From NCBI GenBank assembly GCA_964387885.1, contig CAYLYZ010000023.1:1-60185 (forward strand): a stretch of 60,185 nt of DNA, given 5' to 3'. Below the pieces are notes generated by a model, which made no database searches, was not told the origin of the DNA, and saw only the letters and a list, made by a program, of their open reading frames with translations. Origin of the DNA: JABGPL01 sp964387885 (GTDB lineage Bacteria > Electryoneota > AABM5-125-24 > Hatepunaeales > Hatepunaeaceae). Positions 42,302 to 50,256 of the stretch are shown here, piece by piece. The translations under genes were made by a program, and so were the position numbers. How positions within the stretch are numbered: position 1 is the first letter of the stretch; each line of letters begins with the position of its first letter.

Positions 42302-44825
42302 TAAGCTCCGAGCCGGGGAAGTGCATATTCTTTACAAACAGTTCTTCAAAACCGTCAGTTTCCCCTAAATTTATTACTTTAGCCCTCTTCTGAATTATTT
42401 CAGCTCTATCCTGATATAATTTATTTCCGAGACAGAGTACCGATCCGCGTCCGGCAGCATTATCAATAAATGATACTTTATTCAATTGAATATCAGGTAT
42501 AAGCCCAACCTTGATTGCTGATAATGGATCTACGCGACTGCCAAATGATCCTGTTAGGATTATCTCATCTATTGACGCCGGATCAATCCCGGCATGTCTT
42601 ATTAACATCTCAATTCCAGCAGCAACTGCTCCCTTTGCCAACTGGAATTTGCGAATATCATCCTGTGTTATTTGGACTTTTTCACTTAAATACAATGACC
42701 GTCTTCCGGCTTCGTCTTTTTCAAGCAAACCTGTCGGTGACATATTACCATCTTCCAATAACCTGGCAATAACCTCAATATATCCGGAGCCGCATATTCC
42801 AACTGCTTCAATATCACCTATCACATCGGGATTACCTTCCGGATCATAGCCTTTTACAGCACCTGTTACGGCCGGCATACCGCTTGCCATTCCAACACCC
42901 TCAAATGCAGGACCGGCTGCTGTTGAAGTACAACTCAACACACCGTCATTGGCGAGCACTATCTCACCGTTTGTCCCGAGATCAATGAGAAGTCTGTTTC
43001 CCTTTTTCCGGTCAATACCGGAGGCAATTATCGCAGCAACTGTGTCACCTCCAATAAAACCTTCGATTATTGGACAGATTCTGCAATCTGTCACCTCTGA
43101 CAGACTAATAAATCCTGGATCAAATTTAATACTCCCCTGCCCTTCAAGAAAACTCCTGAAGGGAACTCGCTCAATTCCTTCACCGGCATGACCCAGCCAG
43201 AAATGAGACATTACGCTGTTACCGGCAATGAAAATTTTGTTTATTTCTGTTTGATCAATCTCGTTTAAATGACATAAATAATTAATTGCTTTTGCAATTC
43301 CGGAGTGAATGTGTCCGGTGAGTTCCAATAGACTTTTCCTGTCTTTAGCAGCTTCCAGGCGGGACATCACATCACCACCGAATTTAATTTGCGGATTCAG
43401 GAAAGAATGCTGGCCTACTATTTCACCCGTCTTAAGATTTGCCAAATAGAGAGCAACTACGGTACTGCCCAGATCGACTCCGATCCCCCATCCGGAGCCA
43501 CCACCATCAATACAAAAATCGGATAGAGGTTTTGAAATCTCATTTTCACCGGAGTGTGGAAGGAAAATTGTGATGTTCTCTTTTAATGTATGCTGACACG
43601 TCATCCGAAATCGGCTATCCATTCCAAACGCGAGCTGTTCACGGTTAGTCATCTCAGGAGGATTTTCTTCAAATATTGCTGCGCAACTCAGACACTCACC
43701 GCGGTTGCCACAGTTATTCAGAAATACCTGACCATTCCGTTCCAGCTCGCGCTTGATGTTCGCACCAACTCTGGTCTTAATAGCTGTACCATCTGGTTGG
43801 GTTGTGATTGTCCTGTCATTCCCGCGATGACCCGAATCCAGAGAGGGAGCATCCAATCTTGCTATATCCATCATCCTCTTCACAAGCACCGGATTCGCTT
43901 TTGGTGGCAAATCACAAGCAGTGGAGATTATTCGGGGTGTCGCTAAGTTATTTAGACATTCGTGAGTCGTCTGTTCTACCGATTTGGGATTATCTGAGGT
44001 GAATAAAAATGTCGAGACATTTCCCATCGGAATTGTATCAGGTATCTTATCCCACATTCCGGCATCCCATTCTTCAAAACTGAGGACATCAGGCTGCAGA
44101 TCAATAAGAGAATCCACTAAAGAACCAACTTCACCGCAAATATGAATACAACGGAGTGAGTCACAACTGAGCACCGTGTTGAATAAACGTGCTATGTAAG
44201 GTTTTGCAAAACTGGCGAACCAGTCAGGACCAATTAAACTCCCCGATCCCATCGGTGCGCCAATTAGAGGAAAAAATCCCTGCTTGCATATTGAGTTGAC
44301 CAATCCAATTTGGTTTTCACAACAGATTTCCAGAATTTTACGAGCTGATTCAGGTTCTTCCAAAAGCGATGCAAGAAAATCGTCAGCTCCCCGGACGAGA
44401 GCTGCAAGGCTGAATGGATCTTTCATTGAGATAAAAATTGGGAAACCAGTTGGAACCTCACTTTTAACAATCTCTGCAGCTCTGAAAAGCTCCGGAATTC
44501 GACCTGAATCTGACATATCAACTGGCTCTACTTCATCTAATTTAAGATGTGTTCTGGGGTGGGGATTACTATCATTGGGATAATCAAGTTCAACTCCCAT
44601 CGCTTCAGCCTCAACAGCGATGTCCGCAAATACAATCAGTAAATCCGGATCGTACAGTTTGTGAGCCTTGAGTAAACCCTCAGCAATCAAATCGGCGTTG
44701 GAATTTACTTCTATCAGAGGCTTCTCAAGCAGGTATGCTAAATGATCGGCTGCAATCATAGGACCTGCAGCTAATTCATTGCTTTCAAGCAGGGGAAATA
44801 GCTTTCGAAAAGTCTCAGACTTCAA
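42291..44825 (-). CDS. Fusion of MtaA/CmuA-like methyltransferase and RACo-like corrinoid activator
   Basis: An 844-residue protein with two enzymes. Residues 1-325 are a UroD-family methyltransferase with zinc ligands in CIHICGEV (near 226-228) and TACDLPP (near 304). Residues about 360-415 are a 2Fe-2S ferredoxin domain (NNCGNRGECLSC, then MTCQH). From about 445 comes the ASKHA ATPase of RACo/DUF4445 proteins (GIGVDLGSTVVALYL, GFIGGDTVAAI, LLIDLGTNGEIVL, ILTGSFGSRVDP), which reduces inactive Co(II) corrinoid in an ATP-dependent way. The joint, residues about 328-338 (APSLDSGHRGNDRT), is a translated palindromic repeat. The start is TTG, overlapping the corrinoid gene by 4 bases. RACo proteins are usually separate. 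Confidence 0.87.
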   Translation of the reverse strand: MKSETFRKLFPLLESNELAAGPMIAADHLAYLLEKPLIEVNSNADLIAEGLLKAHKLYDPDLLIVFADIAVEAEAMGVELDYPNDSNPHPRTHLKLDEVEPVDMSDSGRIPELFRAAEIVKSEVPTGFPIFISMKDPFSLAALVRGADDFLASLLEEPESARKILEICCENQIGLVNSICKQGFFPLIGAPMGSGSLIGPDWFASFAKPYIARLFNTVLSCDSLRCIHICGEVGSLVDSLIDLQPDVLSFEEWDAGMWDKIPDTIPMGNVSTFLFTSDNPKSVEQTTHECLNNLATPRIISTACDLPPKANPVLVKRMMDIARLDAPSLDSGHRGNDRTITTQPDGTAIKTRVGANIKRELERNGQVFLNNCGNRGECLSCAAIFEENPPEMTNREQLAFGMDSRFRMTCQHTLKENITIFLPHSGENEISKPLSDFCIDGGGSGWGIGVDLGSTVVALYLANLKTGEIVGQHSFLNPQIKFGGDVMSRLEAAKDRKSLLELTGHIHSGIAKAINYLCHLNEIDQTEINKIFIAGNSVMSHFWLGHAGEGIERVPFRSFLEGQGSIKFDPGFISLSEVTDCRICPIIEGFIGGDTVAAIIASGIDRKKGNRLLIDLGTNGEIVLANDGVLSCTSTAAGPAFEGVGMASGMPAVTGAVKGYDPEGNPDVIGDIEAVGICGSGYIEVIARLLEDGNMSPTGLLEKDEAGRRSLYLSEKVQITQDDIRKFQLAKGAVAAGIEMLIRHAGIDPASIDEIILTGSFGSRVDPLSAIKVGLIPDIQLNKVSFIDNAAGRGSVLCLGNKLYQDRAEIIQKRAKVINLGETDGFEELFVKNMHFPGSELNDV
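43815..43844. repeat. Palindromic element at the fusion joint
   Basis: GTCATTCCCGCGATGACCCG then AATCCAGAGA, a diverged member of the ATTCC palindrome family, in frame and lying between the methyltransferase and ferredoxin-ATPase domains of the 844-residue protein. Confidence 0.7.
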
Positions 44826-45457
44826 GCTTCAATACCCGCCAACTTATGTGCACCCTCAAGTGCCTGATCAACATCTTCACCATAGAAATGTGCTCCTATC
44901 GAATCAGCGAAGTCCGGGTTTACCGGTGCGCCACCAATCATGGTCTTAGTACTTGTCGATTCCTTATTTATGCGACTTACAATTTCCTCCATACTGTCCA
45001 TCGTAGTCGTCATGAGTGTAGATAACGCGACAATAACAGGTTTCTCATCATTGACCGCCTGAACGAAGGCATCTCCGGAGACATTTTTTCCAAGATCAAT
45101 CAACCTGAAACCGGATGCTTCAAGCATCAGTTTGATAATATTCTTACCTATATCGTGATAATCACCTTCAACTACACCAATGATAATCGTCCCTTTATCA
45201 GCAACGGCACCCTCAATTACCTTAGGTTTCAGGATATTAAAGCCGGTATACATTGCTCGAGCCGAAACCAGAACTTCCGGAACGAAATAATCCTTGCAAC
45301 TAAAGAGTTTTCCTACTTCCTGCATTCCGGCGGCGAGTCCTTTTTGAATTGCTTCAGACGGTGGAAGTCCTTCATCGAGAACCTGCAATGCAAGCCGCTT
45401 TACTTCAGCTGCCTTCAAGTCAACTACAGCCTTTGCCAATTTATCATAAATATGCAT
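44822..45457 (-). CDS. Corrinoid (B12-binding) methyl carrier protein
   Basis: MtaC/MtbC-type carrier that holds the methyl group on cobalt. Of 211 residues from the ATG at 45457, residues 1-85 are the helical cap (LDEGLPPSEAIQKGLAAGMQEVGKLF, YFVPEVLVSARAM). The Rossmann half has GDYHDIGKN with the cobalt-ligand histidine near residue 100, LSTLMTTTM and IGGAPVNPDFADSIGAHFYGEDV. A tyrosine replaces the common valine of GDVHDIGKN. A GTG at 45466 would overlap the upstream stop. It is coupled to the fusion gene by a TTGA overlap, as expected for carrier and activator. Confidence 0.93.
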   Translation of the reverse strand: MHIYDKLAKAVVDLKAAEVKRLALQVLDEGLPPSEAIQKGLAAGMQEVGKLFSCKDYFVPEVLVSARAMYTGFNILKPKVIEGAVADKGTIIIGVVEGDYHDIGKNIIKLMLEASGFRLIDLGKNVSGDAFVQAVNDEKPVIVALSTLMTTTMDSMEEIVSRINKESTSTKTMIGGAPVNPDFADSIGAHFYGEDVDQALEGAHKLAGIEA

Positions 45458-45458
45458 T

Positions 45459-45878
45459 TTAACCACCCGCTAAAAGAAACATTGCAGCAACCGCCAACAC
45501 CAATCCGAGTAATTTCTTTGCCGATATTGGTTCAGCCAGCACCACAAAAGCCAGAACCGTCGCTACTGCAACATACAGGGATGTAATCGGAATAACAACC
45601 GAGGCTTCACCTCGCGTTATTGCCCGGTAAAAGAACAGAAATCCCAAACCTCCGGCAAGACCTGCAGATATCCCGATCAGATGAGGTCCATCCAAACCTG
45701 GAAGGCTGGGTTTTGCCACCAACGCTACCAATAGCGTCCCGAAAGCAAAAAATATCATCTGGGTCTGCCAGGCGACATTGTCCGCAACCATTTTGGTCAG
45801 GAATCCCCACATCCCCCAGAAAAATAGTGCGAGCAGGGATGGCATAAGCCATCCCTGCTTGCTAAACAATTCATTCAT
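45459..45878 (-). CDS. Single-domain EamA/DMT transporter
   Basis: Small inner-membrane protein of 139 residues with about four to five hydrophobic segments (PSLLALFFWGMWGFLTKMV, MIFFAFGTLLVALVA, LIGISAGLAGGLGFLFFY, and ASVVIPITSLYVAVATVLAF). It is one EamA repeat, half the length of most drug/metabolite transporters, so it would work as a dimer. It lies directly before the corrinoid gene, suggesting it moves the methylated substrate or its product (inference). Confidence 0.85.
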   Translation of the reverse strand: MNELFSKQGWLMPSLLALFFWGMWGFLTKMVADNVAWQTQMIFFAFGTLLVALVAKPSLPGLDGPHLIGISAGLAGGLGFLFFYRAITRGEASVVIPITSLYVAVATVLAFVVLAEPISAKKLLGLVLAVAAMFLLAGG

Positions 45879-45896
45879 ATTGCTGATTTTTTTGTC

Positions 45897-45922
45897 CGTA
45901 GGGGTTGAATATCTTCAACCCT
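45897..45922. repeat. TAGGGGTTGAATATC repeat, copy 2
   Basis: The 26 bases are identical to 31965-31990. With copy 3 it forms an inverted pair about 60 bases apart between the SAM methyltransferase and EamA genes. Confidence 0.75.
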
Positions 45923-45984
45923 CTTAATAGCGTTTTCGCATTTGGATCTAAAATAATCAATCCTTTAATTGAATATTCACACTT

Positions 45985-46009
45985 GGGTTGAAAATATTCA
46001 ACCCCTACG
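45985..46009. repeat. TAGGGGTTGAATATC repeat, copy 3 (inverted)
   Basis: GGGTTGAAAATATTCAACCC plus CTACG, a near-exact reverse complement of copies 1 and 2. Confidence 0.7.
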
Positions 46010-46038
46010 TCCAATTATTTATAATGGTGTCTGGTATT

Positions 46039-46839
46039 TTAAACCTTCCGCGCAACAAACCTACCACGTCCCATTTTGCCCTCGTGAGCTATTTGAGCCA
46101 TGTAGCCCATCTCACCGCCCATCACCTGGAAAAGTTCCATATCATCACCAATAATCTTCAAGGCATCGAACGTGAATTGATGCGTGAGCATCTTTATGTA
46201 GAAATCGCAATATTCAGCGAATTCCTCGGTCAGGTCATCACTTACGACTAACTCCAAACCATTGTCACGAATCAATTGCTCATAACCTTTCTGATTTTCC
46301 ATGTAAGGGAATTTCATAAATGTGTTAATTCTCGTTGCTTCCTCATCGGAAAGGGCGACAGGTCCTTCGATCCAATCTGTGAAAGCAAGAATGCCACCAG
46401 GCTTAAGAACTCGAGCTGCTTCGGAAATCACCTTGCTCTTATCAACAACATAACACCAGGTGTCTTCACCCCAGACAAAATCAAATGTTGAATCAGGGGA
46501 AAGAATCGTTTGAACATCACCTTCCTGAAACTTGATTTTTCCATAAAATCCCTCTGCCTCGACGCGTTCGCTTGCTTTCTGCAGCATTGTTTTTGTCGCA
46601 TCCTGACCGGTCATGGTCACGCCAAAGTTCTTGACCAGAAAACGGCAGCCACCACCGAGTGCGCTGCAAATATCGAGTCCATGCATTCCAGCTGTGATAC
46701 CGGCTTTTGTTGCGAGCTCCATACTTGACTTAAATCCGCCAACGTGGATCTGCTCACCCATGATGAGTTCCCAGAGAACTCCCTCGGGTCCGTCATAGAC
46801 GGCTTGAACGTCAGGTAATCCAATGTCCAGTTTTTTCAT
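46039..46839 (-). CDS. SAM-dependent methyltransferase, sarcosine/dimethylglycine-type
   Basis: Class I methyltransferase of 266 residues; the start at 46839 has GGAGG five bases upstream, and the frame continues 19 codons further without support. The SAM fold has GLDICSALGGGCRFLVKNFG (motif I), GQDATKTML, FDFVWGEDTWCYV and AARVLKPGGILAFTDW. The start VYDGPEGVLWELIMGEQIHVGG resembles glycine/sarcosine/dimethylglycine N-methyltransferases, as far as I recall. It is upstream of the corrinoid cluster on the same strand (160-base gap) and has a long structured leader. It could make, or be fed by, a methylated amine such as betaine (inference). Confidence 0.85.
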   Translation of the reverse strand: MKKLDIGLPDVQAVYDGPEGVLWELIMGEQIHVGGFKSSMELATKAGITAGMHGLDICSALGGGCRFLVKNFGVTMTGQDATKTMLQKASERVEAEGFYGKIKFQEGDVQTILSPDSTFDFVWGEDTWCYVVDKSKVISEAARVLKPGGILAFTDWIEGPVALSDEEATRINTFMKFPYMENQKGYEQLIRDNGLELVVSDDLTEEFAEYCDFYIKMLTHQFTFDALKIIGDDMELFQVMGGEMGYMAQIAHEGKMGRGRFVARKV

Positions 46840-46980
46840 GATTCCTCCGCTAAGTGCAAATAAATAGTTAGATCCAACTTGAGAAAGTCGAATCACCGGA
46901 GGATGTATTTGGAAGAGTTATGGCTTCGGGAGGGAGCGGAATAAATCCCGAATCAGGCATGATTCAAGGGATAGAGCGTG

Positions 46981-47047
46981 CCACCTGAAGACAAAGTCTC
47001 CAATAGACCTGACCAGCTACACTGGCCCCGTCCACATCCTCAGGTGG
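46981..47047 (-). promoter_or_regulatory. Candidate structured 5' leader RNA of the methyltransferase gene
   Basis: On the minus strand an eight-base perfect closing stem CCACCTGA/TCAGGTGG encloses two small hairpins (CCAG-TGTAG-CTGG and AGAC-TTT-GTCT) and a purine-rich GGATGTGGACGGGG, forming a three-way junction. A further hairpin (GAATCA-TGCC-TGATTC) lies between it and the start codon, 140 bases downstream. I could not match it to the cobalamin, SAM-I, SAM-II, SAH or THF riboswitch cores from memory. It may be a ligand-sensing leader. Confidence 0.4.
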
Positions 47048-47382
47048 ATTTCATGTACATCTGGTACATAATATCCCTTTGAATTAGTTAAATGTAAAAC
47101 GAAATTTCTGTGCAAAACCTTCCTGCATAGGTTTAAAATATAATATCAATGACCAACATGCAACATTTCAGTAGGTTAGATGGGGTATATTAGAAAGTTT
47201 TATTATTGAATGAAGACTATCTTTGACTCGAAATGCAAAAGATCGATATAAATAACCATGGGCAGGATCAAGCCTTTTCTGGTTTTGAAGCACTATCTAC
47301 CTCATATTGGCATGGTGCATGTGGCCTCCCGCAATTTTAACAAATCTTCATTTTGTAGGAACGTTGTCGCAAATATAGAAAG

Positions 47383-47402
47383 GGGCACGGCACGCCTTGC
47401 CC
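47383..47402. repeat. GGGCAC-type palindrome, diverged
   Basis: GGGCACGGCACGCCTTGCCC followed by GTACA; one arm base differs from the perfect copies. It lies 28 bases past the ABC-F stop and may help stop transcription. Confidence 0.65.
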
Positions 47403-47429
47403 GTACAAGACATGAAGAATACTAGAGCT

Positions 47430-49373
47430 TTACCATTTTTTCTTTTTTTCCCCCAACAACAACCACTCCTCATACAGATCTTCAAGCTGTCCATCCAATT
47501 TATCAAGACGCACCTTCCGTTTTTCAGCACGCGCAGTTTTACCTTTAGAGGTGAGCGTATTATACTCGGTTTCGATCTCCGGACGGAGGTCTTCGAGGCG
47601 TTTGATTTCGGCTTCGAGTTCACGGAAGCGGATTGCGTCGAATTTGAAACGTTTCTGTTTTGTTTTTGGTTTGCCTTTGTCCTGTCCATGCACTACCCTT
47701 TTCGGTAACGCATGGGTAGATTTGGATGTTTTGACGCTGTAGAGCTTTTTATGTTTTGCCCAGAATTCGGAGAAGTTGCCTTCATACTCGGAAACATCCG
47801 GTGGTACAAAATGGAATATCCGGTCAGCAATTTTATCGAGGAAGTACCGGTCGTGACTCACAACAACCAGGGTTCCCGGAAATTCTTCAAGCGCGTCTTC
47901 AACGGCTTCCCGCGATGCTATGTCGAGGTGGTTGGTGGGCTCATCAAGCAGCAACATATCCGCTCCTGATGTCACAAGGGTCGCGAGCTGGAGCCGAGCT
48001 TTCTCCCCACCTGATAGAACCTGTACATACTTCTCGAGGTCATCCCTTGTGAACAAGAATCGGTGCAGCAGATCTGCTGCATTCCCCCTGAGCAATCCAG
48101 TCAACCGCATGGCGTTTTCAATCACAGTACGTTTCGGTTCGAGGTTCTCCCCCAGCTGAGCGTAGTAACCGACTGACACCGATTTTCCGACACGCAGGTT
48201 CGGATTTTCCCAGCGTCCCCGGTCGATAACCTCTTTGAGGAATGTCGATTTACCGGTTCCGTTGTCACCAACCATTGCAGCACGTTCACCCTGGGTAATC
48301 AGGAAATTCACATTCTCAAGCAGAGGTGGACTCTCGTCGAACTGTATCCTGTATTCCTTAACGTCAAGCGCAATATGGCCTCGTGGAGGTTTTGTGAGAA
48401 AACGCAACCGAAGTTTCTTGCCATCACCCTGAGGTTTATCAACTTCTTTCAGATCCTCAACCCGTTTCTCAAAAATCTTGGCTGTCTTTGCGAGTTTCGG
48501 ATTGTCATAAACCGAGCTCCAGGCTTTCATGCGCTGGATGTTAAACTGCAGCCGGTCGATTTCCTTCTGAGCCCGGTGATATGCAGCTTCCTGAACGAGT
48601 TGTTTGGTCAGTTTTTCAGCTCGGTAGTCACTGTAGTTACCGGTATAAAGGTCGAGTTTACCTCGTTGAAGTTCCCAGATTTTCGTACACACCCGGTCAA
48701 GTGTATAACGATTATGCGAAACGATGATAAACGCTTTTTCCGAGGTCTTCAGGAAGTGTTCCAGCCACTCAAGACCGCTGAAATCGAGGTGATTTCCCGG
48801 CTCATCGAGCAGCATCAGATCATGATTCCCAACAAGGATGCGCGCCAGCCCAACCATATTACGCTCACCACCTGACAGCGATTCCATACTGGATTGCCAG
48901 ATTCGACGCGGTACACCCAGACCATCGAGCAGCGCGGCGATCCGCGCTTCGGCAGCTGGTCCTCCCAGTATCTGGTAACGGTCAGTCAACTCGGCATACT
49001 TCATCCCGAGCTTTTCAGCTTCTCTCTGGTCTTCGTTCTGTGCCTGCTCGATTTTCAGCTCGAACTCTTTCATCCGGGCTTCAACCTGCTTTATCTCACC
49101 TAAACCCTCATACACCTCATCAAAAGCAGTCTGCCCTCCCGGATACTCAGGATTCTGCATAAGATACCCGATAGCCAGCTCAGGCTGCTTATGAATTGAC
49201 CCGTCGAGTGGCTGCAATTGCCCCATCAACAGCCGGAGCAGAGTCGTCTTACCCGCACCGTTTGGTCCGACTAAGCCGATGTGGTCTCCCTTGTTGATCT
49301 GCGAAGTCAGACCTTCGAATATGTCCTGGCCACCGTAGGCCATTTTGAGGTTGTTTATGCGTGCGAGTGACAT
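47430..49373 (-). CDS. ABC-F family ATPase (EttA/Uup-like)
   Basis: Soluble protein with two nucleotide-binding domains that acts on the ribosome rather than in transport. The 647 residues have Walker A GPNGAGKTTLLRLL (about 37) and GDNGTGKSTFLKEV (about 375), signatures LSGGERNMVGLA and LSGGEKARLQLA, and Walker B LMLLDEPGNHLD and LLLDEPTNHLD. The first reads PGNHLD where most have PTNHLD. The linker between domains is long and helical (about 245-310) and the C-terminus is a coiled coil (LEAEIKRLEDLRPEIETEYN), as in Uup. No membrane partner is present. Possible roles are ribosome rescue or drug resistance. Confidence 0.92.
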   Translation of the reverse strand: MSLARINNLKMAYGGQDIFEGLTSQINKGDHIGLVGPNGAGKTTLLRLLMGQLQPLDGSIHKQPELAIGYLMQNPEYPGGQTAFDEVYEGLGEIKQVEARMKEFELKIEQAQNEDQREAEKLGMKYAELTDRYQILGGPAAEARIAALLDGLGVPRRIWQSSMESLSGGERNMVGLARILVGNHDLMLLDEPGNHLDFSGLEWLEHFLKTSEKAFIIVSHNRYTLDRVCTKIWELQRGKLDLYTGNYSDYRAEKLTKQLVQEAAYHRAQKEIDRLQFNIQRMKAWSSVYDNPKLAKTAKIFEKRVEDLKEVDKPQGDGKKLRLRFLTKPPRGHIALDVKEYRIQFDESPPLLENVNFLITQGERAAMVGDNGTGKSTFLKEVIDRGRWENPNLRVGKSVSVGYYAQLGENLEPKRTVIENAMRLTGLLRGNAADLLHRFLFTRDDLEKYVQVLSGGEKARLQLATLVTSGADMLLLDEPTNHLDIASREAVEDALEEFPGTLVVVSHDRYFLDKIADRIFHFVPPDVSEYEGNFSEFWAKHKKLYSVKTSKSTHALPKRVVHGQDKGKPKTKQKRFKFDAIRFRELEAEIKRLEDLRPEIETEYNTLTSKGKTARAEKRKVRLDKLDGQLEDLYEEWLLLGEKKKKW

Positions 49374-49678
49374 GCCTTTTGGGATAAAGTAAACGTGACG
49401 GTATTAAGATAGTGAGGAATTTGGTGGTGAGACAACCGACGTGAGTGGAAAGGCACTGGTGACTCGATATTCACATTGGGGAGACCGGATATATTCAGGC
49501 TGTCCGAGAATTGCTTCAGAGCAAGGATCTCACTCTTGCTCCTCATTCCTGCAAAAGCGGGAATCCGGAAAATTAAAAGCTGTCTTGTCCTAAAAAAAGT
49601 TAGTTTTGGAGATCATAAGGAAATGAGTTATATTGCAGATTAGATCGTTTCAATTTCAGAACTCGAAAAGGAACCGGT
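49374..49678. other. Spacer between the ABC-F gene and the small antitoxin-like gene
   Basis: Divergent promoters are expected here. I see an ATTCC palindrome at 49545-49564 and nothing else definite. Confidence 0.5.
49545..49564. repeat. ATTCC-type palindromic element
   Basis: ATTCCTGCAAAAGCGGGAAT, close to the copies at 3348-3367 and 40352-40385. Confidence 0.65.
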
Positions 49679-49867
49679 GTGAAAAATCCAAAAGAAGCAA
49701 CTGCCCAGATATTAAAAGAGCTCCCGGATGATGCCACGTATGAGGACATTATGTATCGCATCTACGTCCTGACCAAGATCGAGAAAGGCAAGACAGAAGC
49801 TGATCAGGGATTGATGATTGACCAGGATGAAGCTGAAAAGGTGATGGATAAATGGCTCGTCGAGTGA
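49679..49867 (+). CDS. Orphan small antitoxin-like protein
   Basis: A 62-residue acidic protein with GTG start and AAGGA upstream. ATAQILKELPDDATYEDIMYRIYVLTKIEKGK is the type of helix-rich N-terminus I associate with antitoxins of ParE/RelE modules, and GLMIDQDEAEKVMDKWL could be a toxin-binding tail. No toxin frame follows: the next bases are an inverted-repeat element (49878-49994). Either the toxin was lost or the protein has another job. Confidence 0.6.
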   Translation: MKNPKEATAQILKELPDDATYEDIMYRIYVLTKIEKGKTEADQGLMIDQDEAEKVMDKWLVE

Positions 49868-49877
49868 GGTGAACTCA

Positions 49878-49994
49878 GTCGTAGGTCGGAATCTTATTCC
49901 GACAATTTATAAATATACCATTGTTTGTAAATCCGAATCTTTTCAGGTGAAAATTATTATCAAAAACTTGTCGGAATGAGATTCCGACCTACGA
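49878..49994. mobile_element. MITE-like inverted-repeat element
   Basis: The ends TCGTAGGTCGGAATCTTATT (from 49879) and AATGAGATTCCGACCTACGA (to 49994) are inverted copies over about 26 bases with one or two differences, around 64 AT-rich bases with no gene. The similarity goes on weakly outside (CTCAG/GACTCA). The size and form suggest a small non-autonomous element or a long hairpin. Confidence 0.55.
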
Positions 49995-50009
49995 GACTCA
50001 CCTAAACCT

Positions 50010-50062
50010 GACTTCGTCCGGTTACCCCCCTTTTTATTCCCCCCTACAAGTAGGGGGGAGAG
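50010..50062 (+). repeat. 53-base direct repeat, left copy
   Basis: Begins GACTTCGTCCGGTTACCCCC and ends AAGTAGGGGGGAGAG; the last half contains CCCCCCTAC/GTAGGGGGG. It is identical at every position to 50499-50551 by direct comparison and lies just past the hicA stop. Confidence 0.85.
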
Positions 50063-50076
50063 TACAGAGTGTATTT

Positions 50077-50256
50077 CTAATTCAATCCCAAATACTTACG
50101 AATATGTTTAGCCAGAATATTATCAATTTCGGTATGCCTGGGAACAGGTTGCCTCTGTTTGCTCTTTGGATTCAGGTAGATATCGTGGCGGGAACCGGAG
50201 CGGAGAAGAATGCATCCGTCTTTCTTGAGTTGTCGGACGAATGCGCTCCGCTTCAT
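50077..50256 (-). CDS. hicA: HicA-family mRNA interferase toxin
   Basis: Short gene found by reading the minus strand: 59 residues beginning MKRSAFVRQLKKDGCILLRS and ending HIRKYLGLN, stop TAG. The double-stranded-RNA-binding-like fold of HicA is recognisable from FVRQLKKDG, the catalytic histidine in SGSRHDIYLN and VPRHTEIDNILAKHI. It would cleave mRNA when freed of HicB. Its ATG overlaps the hicB TGA (ATGA), so it is translated after the antitoxin. The pair is bracketed by 53-base repeats. Confidence 0.9.
   Translation of the reverse strand: MKRSAFVRQLKKDGCILLRSGSRHDIYLNPKSKQRQPVPRHTEIDNILAKHIRKYLGLN

Larger units (their letters stand above)
46840..47429. other. 590-base spacer with structured leader and palindrome
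   Basis: No gene seen. It contains the candidate structured RNA (46981-47047), a hairpin ATGTAC-ATCTG-GTACAT just upstream of it, about 300 bases of AT-rich DNA likely to include the promoter, and a GGGCAC palindrome (47383-47402) just past the ABC-F gene. Confidence 0.6.

Noticed and set aside
46975..47050. Cobalamin riboswitch before the corrinoid cluster
   Set aside because: Expected from context, but the B12-box and conserved core are not readable; kept only as an unnamed structured leader.
47348..47689. 113-residue frame overlapping the ABC-F gene
   Set aside because: Basic, repeat-poor shadow of the real gene in another frame; the ABC-F reading has all motifs.
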